A stretch of 60,000 nucleotides of DNA from Nematostella vectensis (Eukaryota; Cnidaria; Anthozoa; Actiniaria; Edwardsiidae): the NCBI RefSeq assembly GCF_932526225.1, contig NC_064037.1, positions 17,586,471 to 17,646,470 on the forward strand. The letters are read 5' to 3'. Position numbers and translations under genes: made by a program. Numbering within the stretch: the stretch's first letter is position 1; every line of letters begins with the position of its first letter. The notes under the pieces were generated by a model that worked only from the letters and a program-made list of their open reading frames with translations, was not told where the DNA came from and ran no database searches. Below, piece after piece: positions 43,901-51,800 of the stretch.

Positions 43901-45274
43901 TCCAAAGAAAGCCTTTGCTTTGTAAGACAGTGTCTGGGGTGTAACTATTTAAGAGAATTATATACCTGTATGCTATCATCATCATTATCAACCACACACT
44001 AACACCACAAAATAGACCCCAGTTAGTTATTGAAAACCAAAATAGTTCAATACACACTTATTTACATCTAGTGGACAAAGGCAAAGAAATTCATATTCAA
44101 GGAAAGGAAAATGGCTTGCAATGGAACTCACCATATGTCTGCTTGTGTGCCCAGGGGTCCATGGATTGTTAACAGCTATAGGGGGCTCATAGTCATCATC
44201 CATGTCGTCCCATAGATCATTTTGGATATCATAGATGTCCTCAACTGCAAAATCCTCATCATCATTCCAGACTCTTTGATCCTTATCCGGCACACGTGTT
44301 TTAGAAGGTGGAGACTTGAGCGGACTGAAGTGCAACTGACACAAAAATAACCACAAAGTTAAATTTGAAAACGCTGCAAGGACAATATGGGCTTTAAAAC
44401 AGTGTTCTGTTTTGGTCAGAAATTTGATTCAAAAACAATAAAGACAGGTACAGTTCACATGAAGCAAAGGAGACCCACTTAATCGCGACGTTTTTGTCAA
44501 ACGATGGGTTATTTAAACATACATTTAGTCCTTACTTTTAGTACTTACTAAACTTCGGAATAGGATAACCTCGCCAATAAGATATGACCTCTAATCAAGG
44601 AGAAAATGGTATTTATCATAGCTCAAACTCCCACAGATATATGCTGTTTTGGAGTTGACGATTTCAATTTGTTTGAGCATCCTTTGAATTAAGCAAAGTC
44701 CGGTAGTCAAAACAACCCCTTGGGGTCGAATCGGCGCTTATTCCTTCTTCGACAAATTCATAGACCATTTGCTTAAGATCATCTTTTAGGAAAGAAACCA
44801 TCCCCGAAGCGCCTATTGTGAAGAGGTTATATAAAATAAACAAAGTCTAGAGTCGCCAGAAAGCCAAAAATTTCAGCTAAGATTGAATTAAACTGTCAAT
44901 GTTTACATTTTTTTTCCATCAAAAAGCTAAAATCTACTAATGCAGTGATAAACATTTGATGATTTACCTTTGAGATGCAACGAAATCGCGCTTTACAGAT
45001 AGGGCAAGTATTTGTATTCTGAAAGGAAGAGTGTTTGAATAGTTAAGGGAGTTAATGATTGGTAGAAAGAAATCAATTGATTGTTAGTACATAGTATGAT
45101 TTTTACCTTGGACCATTCAAAAATACATGGAAAACAAAACCAGTGATTACAAACGCTCAATTTTCCTCGACAACGGACTCGATCCAGACATATAACACAA
45201 TTTGATTCCTCGTTTTCATCGGGTGAACCCCTTGTATTATTTAAGCCCCCTTTCTTTGCATAAGATCTTGGCAT
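30885..45274 (-). CDS. RING-finger (C3HC4) nuclear protein gene, eight exons
   Basis: Minus strand; coding pieces 45274-45107, 45018-44968, 44335-44132, 35096-34849, 34130-34030, 32931-32624, 32405-32242 and 31953-30885 join without phase conflict (0,0,0,2,1,0,2) into about 770 codons. Exons 1-2 encode a complete C3HC4 RING (C-x2-C-x12-C-x-H-x2-C-x2-C-x10-C-x2-C), predicting E3 ubiquitin-ligase activity. The CVICLDR and FEWSKNTNTCPICKARF blocks resemble TOPORS and PHRF1-type/plant RING-PHD proteins, and VPDKDQRVW after the RING resembles the latter. The remainder is acidic/serine-rich and Arg/Ser-rich, probably disordered and nuclear. No PHD finger was found; one could hide in the 9-kb third intron, whose phase (0-0) allows an extra exon. 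It shares a divergent promoter with the hnRNP L-like gene. The substrate is unknown. Confidence 0.75.
32164..32182. repeat. Poly-G run of 19
   Basis: A homopolymer in intron 7 of the RING gene. It is prone to length error and polymorphism. Confidence 0.95.
32242..32405 (-). CDS. RING gene, exon 7
   Basis: The acceptor is GCTTTTACTGCAG at 32406 and the donor is TCCAG|GTAGGC at 32241. It enters in phase 0 and leaves in phase 2. The 54 codons begin DARRIERLTQASQIAQNMAE and include an Ala-rich, helix-prone stretch (VRTAARSAAQAIAAML). Confidence 0.75.
32624..32931 (-). CDS. RING gene, exon 6 (Arg/Ser-rich, internal duplication)
   Basis: The acceptor is TTGTCCTTTAAAG at 32932 and the donor is GAGACG|GTAGGC at 32623. 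The first two bases complete a GAT codon from exon 5. It encodes QLERQPSSPSHSRSSGG, a short tandem duplication of GMEANTHSS separated by RTS, and a C-terminal RRSRRTRRRNRET. The Arg/Ser content suggests a nuclear, RS-like segment. Confidence 0.75.
33015..34040. repeat. 25-bp minisatellite of exon 5/intron 5 junctions in the RING gene
   Basis: About 41 copies of a 25-bp unit. On the minus strand it reads GATGCCTAGGAAAGCTCAG followed by GTTTGC, and the first copy contains the real exon 5 donor, CTCGGAAAGCTCAG|GTATGC. Every copy thus recreates AAGCTCAG|GT. Copies near 33641, 33771 and 33881 keep the native GTATGC. Distal copies (about 33040-33180) diverge to AAAACTCATGTATGC. A 25-bp period makes all three frames cycle through the same 25-residue repeat. 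Confidence 0.95.
34030..34130 (-). CDS. RING gene, exon 5 (acidic)
   Basis: The acceptor is AAACTGTTTCTCAG at 34131 and the donor is AGCTCAG|GTATGC at 34029. It has one base in (AGT Ser with exon 4) and one base out (GAT with exon 6), with 33 codons between: LRTLHESDDESDDLQSGDSD and VSEDENDYASESS. The last 18 bases belong to the adjoining 25-bp minisatellite. A frame starting at the ATG inside the exon is a shadow. Confidence 0.78.
34131..34848. other. Intron 4 of the RING gene
   Basis: AT-rich intron of 0.7 kb. No feature beyond the splice sites. Confidence 0.5.
34849..35096 (-). CDS. RING gene, exon 4
   Basis: The acceptor is CTTTTTAATTTGCAG at 35097. The donor TTGAG|GTATTG at 34848 is chosen because its phase 2 end (AG) joins exon 5 as AGT. 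It encodes 82 codons: RLRSRRNQGIPSDDYYDLAD, then FSRAQRLLLQDATYVDSDDE and a basic LRSRRSPYPLRQNRHRG. Acidic and basic patches alternate. Confidence 0.75.
35250..38805. repeat. 36-bp minisatellite, about 99 copies, with 360-bp higher-order repeat
   Basis: The unit is ACACAAACTGCTCAGCAACT plus TCTTTTATACACCATT, filling 3.5 kb of intron 3 of the RING gene. Bases 36961-37320 and 37321-37680 match line for line, a perfect 10-unit (360-bp) duplication. A 9-unit derivative follows; the marker ATTATATAAACAG recurs at about 37205, 37565 and 37889. A 1194-codon plus-strand frame and a 569-codon frame are open only because 36 is divisible by 3. Confidence 0.97.
38920..40131 (-). mobile_element. Dead non-LTR retrotransposon (LINE) 3' fragment
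   Basis: Minus-strand frames encode reverse-transcriptase pieces. 40131-39715 carries ADFKKGFHLMDYGI and, further on, VGGIPQGTQVGQILF, matching the DFxKAFD and GxPQGSxLGPxLF blocks. 39405-39217 carries SLIRSVLVYAAPVF and VQKRALLII, the usual post-RT region. Frameshifts separate them. The 3' end is AATAAACACATC followed by a short TCTA microsatellite at about 38921-38933, typical of CR1/L2/Jockey-type elements. It is 5'-truncated and lies in RING intron 3 in the sense orientation. Confidence 0.8.
40839..40900. mobile_element. 62-bp foldback remnant
   Basis: TAGCCTGCGTGCATCCGG at 40839-40856 is exactly inverted at 40883-40900, with an A-rich 26-bp loop. This is a minimal hairpin MITE or a solo pair of terminal repeats. 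Confidence 0.7.
41325..41412. repeat. 20-bp tandem repeat
   Basis: Four to five copies of CGACCCTCGAGTCATACCCG, with CACACCC and CGTGACC variants. Confidence 0.92.
41940..42190 (+). pseudogene. Degraded reverse-transcriptase fragment (YADD)
   Basis: The plus-strand frame GGDIIYADDTLACVIKPLTE has the RT catalytic YADD at 42044-42055, followed by a stop. A shifted frame, FQTNRWRNLRMNLKHNLYSC, resembles the segment that follows YADD in LINE RTs. It is antisense to the LINE fragment at 38920-40131, so it is a separate insertion. It is inactive. Confidence 0.7.
42200..44131. other. Intron 3 of the RING gene, unassigned
   Basis: AT-rich. A conserved PHD-finger exon was looked for on the minus strand by its Cys/His spacing and not seen, though a short exon could be missed by eye. 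Confidence 0.35.
44132..44335 (-). CDS. RING gene, exon 3
   Basis: The acceptor is ATTTTTGTGTCAG at 44336 and the donor is CATATG|GTGAGT at 44131. It is 68 codons, phase 0-0. It starts LHFSPLKSPPSKTRVPDKDQ and continues with a strongly acidic stretch (NDDEDFAVEDIYDIQNDLWD). The VPDKDQ motif following the RING recalls the VPVRDQ-type linker of RING-PHD proteins. Confidence 0.78.
44968..45018 (-). CDS. RING gene, exon 2 (last two zinc ligands)
   Basis: The acceptor is CTTCCTTTCAG at 45019 and the donor is TCAAAG|GTAAAT at 44967. Seventeen codons, NTNTCPICKARFRCISK, supply the final C-x2-C pair of the RING finger. Phase is 0 on both sides. Confidence 0.85.
45107..45274 (-). CDS. RING gene, exon 1 (start, first six zinc ligands)
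   Basis: ATG at 45274 opens 56 codons up to FEWSK|GTAAAA (donor 45106). The RING starts at residue 26: CVICLDRVRCRGKLSVCNHW, then FCFPC. The preceding residues (MPRSYAKKGGLNNTRGSPDE) are polar. Start choice: it is the first ATG of the open frame next to the shared promoter. Confidence 0.85.
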
Positions 45275-45526
45275 TTCGGTTATTCAGAAGCGATTTTTAT
45301 CGCACTTGTAATTTTCAAAGCAACGCTCGCCAACTTTCTATTTCCAAAATGGCGCCTTGCGGTGAAAGGTGCATAAACTGTCCTCTGATTGGTGGATGCA
45401 GCAAAAACCAATCAGAATTAGCGTTGTATAATTTGAGGAGGCCTGGATCGAGACAAGTATGTTTATTATTAGCCGCTGACTAGCAGTAACCGTGTGTTAG
45501 TATGAGGAAAGCCTGTGAATGAAAAC
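45275..45526. promoter_or_regulatory. Bidirectional promoter between RING and hnRNP L-like genes
   Basis: Only 252 bp separate the two start codons. It contains an inverted pair of CCAAT boxes (CTGATTGG at 45385-45392 and CCAATCAG at 45408-45415, an NF-Y-type arrangement) and AAAATGGCGCC at about 45346, close to the YY1/initiator-type ATGGCG motif. No TATA box is present on either strand. A divergent, housekeeping-type promoter is inferred. Confidence 0.65.
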
Positions 45527-45551
45527 ATGGCAGAAGTCGAGGGGATACTAG
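45519..45551 (+). promoter_or_regulatory. Overlapping upstream ORF of the hnRNP L-like gene
   Basis: An ATG at 45519 in a different frame opens 10 codons and terminates (TAG) at 45551, overlapping the main ATG at 45527. If it is included in the transcript it would reduce initiation at the main start. The GTG at 45515 is in frame with the main ORF but is not needed as a start. Confidence 0.5.
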
Positions 45552-45875
45552 CTGGCATAGAGAGCCCGAACAAACGGGCCAAAATGGATAGTGGACTTTC
45601 AGCTACTAATTTCGACGAGTCCAAGTTTGCTCGATATTACAGAACTGTGGCGGTTTCCTCCGCCAATAGCTCACATTCAGCAACAGTTGCAGTGACAGAA
45701 TCTACGAGTGCGCCGACCTACTATTCTTTTCCTTACGCGCAGAACTCTATACCATCGTATTCATTTTCCTATGCGGCACAAAACGAAAGCTCACCCGTCT
45801 ACACATACAACACTGCCTATGGCTACGATTTCAACTCGTTAAATGGATATCACACAGGTTACTCGACTAGTACAG
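45527..45875 (+). CDS. hnRNP L-like gene, exon 1
   Basis: ATG at 45527 sits in a good context (AAAACATGG). It is 116 codons plus one base up to AGTACAG|GTATGT at 45876. It encodes MAEVEGILAG, then SPNKRAKMD and a long Ser/Thr/Tyr-rich prion-like stretch (TYYSFPYAQNSIPSYSFSYA). This low-complexity tyrosine-rich tail is typical of phase-separating RNA-binding proteins. Confidence 0.78.
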
Positions 45876-48800
45876 GTATGTGGGGGCGCTCGCGAGCTCC
45901 ATTAAAATTTCAGTTCAGCTGTCAGGCTTTGGTGTCGCGAGTGTTCGTGAGAATCTTCTTAATTCATTCACGGATTTAAAGCGTGAATAATGCTATGCTT
46001 CTGTGTTAGTTTTCTGACAATGCGTATGTGATTTTCCCCATGAATTTCGCTCGTGCGGGGCGTTTTCAATGAACATGACTAATACAGTTTCCGTCTCGCC
46101 AATCCATGCGCGTCTGCTGGATGTGCTTGTTGTTAAACTTTCAAATTCATGTATTTTTAAGTGATTATTAAGTTCAGCTATAGAGCTAGTGACATTTTGC
46201 GAGCTATTATATTTGAAATATTGTTTTGCTCAATTGGGGATATTTTGCCATTTAGCTGATTTAACCCATAAAAAGCAAGAGGGGAGATCTCAATTAATAA
46301 CGCATGCCTGTAGTTTACTTGCGAAATGACAACGCGCAAGTCTGAAATTAACCCGACCCTCAACTGAAAAGTATCTTTCATTAAAGAGCGGATTTGGGGT
46401 GCAACTCCTTAGGAATTCGTCCTGATTTCGACCATGTCTAGTGTCACACATCCCTTATTTGTGTCTGATAAATTCACGAACAGTGAGCTTATTTGGAAAA
46501 TGAATAACCATGCTATATCTGTCTGGCTCTACTCGAACTGTATTTCCCCGTCAGGAATTAAGTTGTGCAATTTATCGCGGCCTATCTAATTCTCCACGCC
46601 ATTCAGAAACGATAAACTTGACTGCGTATCTGTTTGCGTTTTTCTGTGAAGTGGTCTCCATAGTCTCTAAGGCTTTCGGCAGCAACACTTTCTCGTTTGT
46701 TTTGTGCCCGGCGTTTATCAAAGCATCGAAACCCAAAACATTTTCCTGTAAATCGATGCGCGGACAATAGCCTAACGATCTTTTACTGACAGCGTATGCA
46801 TGAGAAATAATAGTCCTGTCTATATGCTGTTCTCTCTTTAGCTCAAGAAATTGAAAAGTTCATTCTTCGAAGCACCTTAGCTAAATGACAAGCACTGATT
46901 TGATAGTTTGTTATTATTTTTGGAAGCCATGTGGCTGTTAGCCGTGGAAACCAATCAACTGTTAGTTGGCATTAATGTTTTTATGTGCTATCCCAGAGTA
47001 GCCATTTAATCGTCATACTACTTTTGTTTCAAGGTGAATTGCGAAGGAATTCATGCTAAGTATTTCGTCCAATAGCTATAGCAACAAAAAAAAATTGGGA
47101 CGTCCTTCATTTTCGTCAGTGTTTTGAGTGATCCACGTTTTACAAAGTCATATTTTTCAATAATTGTTATCATTATTTTACGAATCACTACTAATATATT
47201 TAGAGTTTTGTGTGAATCTTATCTATATATCATTCGATTATCATGTTTTGTTTTCGTATGGGACAGGATTTATAGAGTCATACTGAGACCGTGCGCTATT
47301 GATTATTTTTATCCGAAATAAACTTTTGCGGGTCCCTTTTGCGTTGAGAATGAATTTATAAACGATCCAAAGTCTCAATTAATTTGATGTTTGTCTTTAC
47401 AATATTTCAGCTAGTTTAATAAAAATTACACTATTCTTTTCTCTTTACATTTACTAGGAATAGCTTTGTGTTGTGAATAATTCAAAAGTATGTGTTTGTA
47501 TTTGAGATATCTTACAGGGATACATGTTTGATTTCTAGGATTATGCCTTTGCAGATTTGATGAGCTTACCTAGTATTCTGTGCAGCTTTTAATGCTTTAA
47601 ATGACAAAGAAATCGTTTTAAGATGTTTGTCCACTTTGTTTTCTGACAATATAATAGCGCCTTTAGCAGTTTTTGCATGCTGTATATAAACAATTATGCA
47701 AATATCTCGACACATTCTACATACACATAAAAATGTAGTTTTTACATCCCTATTGAGATTATGCTAGTATATAATTGAGATAAAATCTTTACGTTTCTTC
47801 AGAGGAGAAAATATTGCTTACATTGAGAAAATTCCTCAATGTCAGTATAGCGCAGATAATTTTTATGCAAAAAGCTAATAAATGTTTATTTCAATTTAAA
47901 GGTTTGCTAAACATCATGCTGTTAATTGATATATTTTGACTTAATCAGGTTTAACATTTAGAGAAATGCTTTCTGTGTAGACGTTCCTCTCGGGTCCTTG
48001 TGTGCTTGTAGTTTTCGTCTTCTCTGTTCTAGCCCGAGATCCCAACTACCTTATTCTCCCGTCAGGACCGACCCTCCAAAGTTTGACATGACAAATACAT
48101 AAGCACGTCTCAACCTAGTCCCTGTTCATTCACAAAACATTTGGATTCAAATGTCAGTAAAAATTGTCTCGTAGGGATCACCAATAGACAGGTTAATGAA
48201 ATTATCAAAACACGAAGTCAATTGGGTTTGGTTTTAATACAGTGAAAACCTTTTGTGAAGAGAGTTTGTAAGTCAAAAGCTTTGGACATTGCCTTCCTCT
48301 CTGTGACTTAATTCTGGATCAGTTGCTTTCCTGATAAGATTTGAGATTATTCTACTTTGCACATTAACATATCACACTAAGCTCTTTATGGAATACGGAC
48401 GGAGCCGTGTACTAGACATTTAGCATTTAACATTAAACCGACCAAAACGCAGAAATTTTGCTTTCACTCGCAAACACAAAAATATCAGATATATGAAAAA
48501 CCTCAATATTTTCTCGTATTATATTCTTTTAAAGAATTAACCATAAGATTAAGCTGTACCCAATATTTTTCTTTCTTCTTGATTATTTGAAGTAGGCCGA
48601 AACAGTGGGGGTGCCGTAAACCACCTGGATTTTAAGACCTGCATACAAACATACCGATATACCTAACATAACTATACGAACATTCATTCCCTTTTTTAGT
48701 GTTATTCAATTCTACTGTGCTCCAGGTGTTTAGGACTTGACTATAATTCCTACGAGGCACTGTATTTAGTAGCTGACCCCTCGTATGCACTCTAGTGCCT

Positions 48801-51800
48801 GCCACGCGTCGCCATTTTGCGGCTTCTCTTTTACGTACCTGCACCCAAACAATCAACAAATCTACCCTAAAAACCAAACTCGCATTCCCTATTAGACTCT
48901 AACTTTTTAACTCAGACGATATTGTTTATTTTTCCTAATGATAATTATGACAAAACTTTGAAATTCATTTTATTTTAGAGTGCTCTTTCAGCAAAGAAAA
49001 ACACCGGAGAAGAATGTAAGAACCGATGAAGGGCCTTTGGTTCTTCGTTCCTCCTTTATCCTCATGTCAAGTGCTTTGATCGTAATTTTTTCATTCAAAT
49101 GATCATAATTTCCAGTACTTAACTTTTTTGGAGAGGAGAGTAATAAACCATTGTGCTTTTTGGCGCATCGTGAGTAGTATCACTAGTATATATGGTTCGC
49201 TTATGGTTCGCTAGGGGAGGGGTGGTCAAGCTTTATTCTGATTGGTGGATATATGGTTCGGTGTGTGACGTCACAGGCAGCGTTAGCCAATAGGGTTTGA
49301 GATATACGGTGAGGGGTGTGACGTCACGCAGGGTTAGGATTGGTTCCCGCGCGCGCGACGTCACGGTGACGTCAGCGCGGGAAAGGATATAACGGCGCAA
49401 GGGGAAGGCTGAGATCATCCCTCACAGCTAAGAGAAAAAAACATGGCGGAGACAAAATCGCAAGTGCAACACCTTGAGGTACCAAAAGGGGACAGCGAGG
49501 AGAAACGTCTGGTCAGGGAGGCACTAAAGGCGGAGAGGAGCCTGGAGAACCCTTGGGGCGAGAAAGAGCTTCCTCCAACGATTTGACACGGCGTGCCTCC
49601 CTCTCCTTGTACGCTGCCACGTCCTCCTTTCTTATCTTTGACCACTCCTCCCAATCGTAGCCCTTCTTCCCCCATGCGGCTGCGTGCTCCATCCACGCCT
49701 CTAGCTCCATGTGCACCGCTTTGTCGAGCTCTTTCTCGCCCCAAGGGTTCTCCAGGCTCCTCTCCGCCTTTAGTGCCTCCCTGACCAGACGTTTCTCCTC
49801 GCTGTCCCCTTTTGGTACCTCAAGGTGTTGCACTTGCGATTTTGTCTCCGCCATGTTTTTTTCTCTTAGCTGTGAGGGATGATCTCAGCCTTCCCCTTGC
49901 GCCGTTATATCCTTTCCCGCGCTGACGTCACCGTGACGTCGCGCGCGCGGGAACCAATCCTAACCCTGCGTGACGTCACACCCCTCACCGTATATCTCAA
50001 ACCCTATTGGCTAACGCTGCCTGTGACGTCACACACCGAACCATATATCCACCAATCAGAATAAAGCTTGACCACCCCTCCCCTAGCGAACCATAAGCGA
50101 ACCATATATACTAGTGATACTACTATCGTGTCTTCCACTCGATTCTACGCAAAAATTTTATTGCATTCGGATTTTTTTCGTCCTTTTTTCAAAAACAGTG
50201 TATAAGATTTATACTTGATTAAAAGAAAAAGGGCTCTATTCTGTTTATCTTGGAGAAGCTGATAACAGATGAAACTGAATGAATGAATTATTGTTTTTGT
50301 TTTGGAACTGTGAGCTAGCCAGCAATTAGGGAACATTTTATATTAGCACTTATCAAAATATGCATCGAAAAATGTGTACCTTCTGTTCTGCCATTAAAGG
50401 GGAAAACAATGTTTTTGTTCTCCAAAAATTAAGCTCATGTAAATGGGCGTTTCTTATAGAGTATGACGCTTTTTTATTTAATTTTTCTTAGCAACAACAA
50501 CAACAAAATAGCCTTATTTTTCTGAATTTCTTGATTTTAACATTATGGGAACTTATTTTTAGATGAGCAAAGGCATTTACATTTTCACATAATATTAACA
50601 AAAAATACCGTTTTTGTTGACTTTTTTCTATAACAGTAATCGAGTTGTATTTAAGCGCGAGTTGTGTCGATAACCCAAATAAAAGATATTTCAGAGAGTT
50701 GCTTTGCTTTCTGAAATCATTTCAGACATGTTTAATTCAGATCAAGGAAACATTTCTTTGTTTGCTGAAGCCCTTTTACAGTTTAAGAAAGTGTTTGTCA
50801 TGACGTGTTTGTTTTGAGGACACTCACAAGCAGCACAATGTTTGACCTGAGGTCGCGTTTGCTTGGAGTGTTTAAAAATATTTACTCATAAATGTGTTCA
50901 CCCCGGCAAACACTCACTACTGTCTTTTGCGTGGATGGTTTAACTTGTTATACACACTTTCAAGGTAATTATGGATTTTTAGGTGTTTTTAGACTACATA
51001 CCATCAGTCACGCAGAAGCTCGCCAGAGAGATGAAACTTCCCTCGGAACAATTGCCGTTTTGTGTGGTGACATAGTTCAACGTCATTCAACGTTGTAACG
51101 CCGTAATCCAAACAAAAACTGTCCAGCGTAAATCTTAAGAAGAAACATTTTCGGCTAATTCAACACGTCTATGTGAATGTGCAGGGGTGGTTTTGTATCT
51201 TTGTTTTATGTAATAATGTTTTTTTTAGTGTGAATTGCCAAATGGCTGGCACAGTCTCCGAGACTCGTGCACGAGACGCTGTGCATTCGAATGTGGAAAA
51301 CCATCATTTATTTGTTATCTATAGCGGAAATGATATTTTATTGTTATTTATTGAATTATAAGTAAGTCGAAAAAAAACAAAAAACAAATTCCTGTTGCCG
51401 AAATTGTCAAAATAATCTGGTTTTGTTACAAAAAAGCGTTCGAAAAAATCGATTCAAGTTATTGTATTAAGTTCCTTCATTTAATAATTTCATGTAGTGG
51501 ATGATAGTCATATAGCTGACAACGAGTCGAGGAACGGAGTCTTTATTTGACACATTGTTTGACTCATAACCCTAGGTATACTGTAGTTTCAGCTCACCGC
51601 TCACATGCCGTTTCCTGGGTCATGGGTCAACGCGTGAGATCGGTGCGTTGTCTCCTGCCATCCTACATCTTGTACCTACCTATCTAAGAAGTTTCAGATA
51701 ACGAAGCGACCCATAATGTTGACGAGGCGATCCATAATGTAAAATACGATTAAAGTGACCGGTCGACTTGTACCTACCTATCTAAAAAGTTTCAGATAAC

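Larger units (their letters stand above)
49173..50124. mobile_element. 952-bp perfect inverted-repeat element, likely Polinton/adintovirus-derived
   Basis: The arms 49173-49570 and 49727-50124 (398 bp each) are inverse copies with no mismatch seen, around a 156-bp single-copy loop. The termini are 5'-AGTAGTATC...GATACTACT-3', and a 6-bp ATCGTG duplication flanks the element. Six-base duplications, several-hundred-bp inverted termini and a 5'-AG end are the hallmarks of Maverick/Polinton elements, which use a retroviral-type integrase. Full elements are 15-20 kb. This one has only the two ends, each holding a promoter and the first codons of the same gene, so it is non-autonomous and looks like an inverted duplication of one terminus. 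Perfect arms imply recent formation or insertion. It sits in intron 1 of the hnRNP L-like gene. The family assignment is inferred; the structure is directly visible. Confidence 0.85.

Noticed and set aside
45515-45526. Upstream GTG start for the hnRNP L-like protein
   Set aside because: Non-ATG start with no need for it; the ATG at 45527 has a good context.
49233-49418. A 61-codon frame present in both arms of the inverted-repeat element (also 49879-50064)
   Set aside because: It runs antisense through the promoter region in both arms. It is the same sequence twice, with no domain, and is better explained as promoter DNA.
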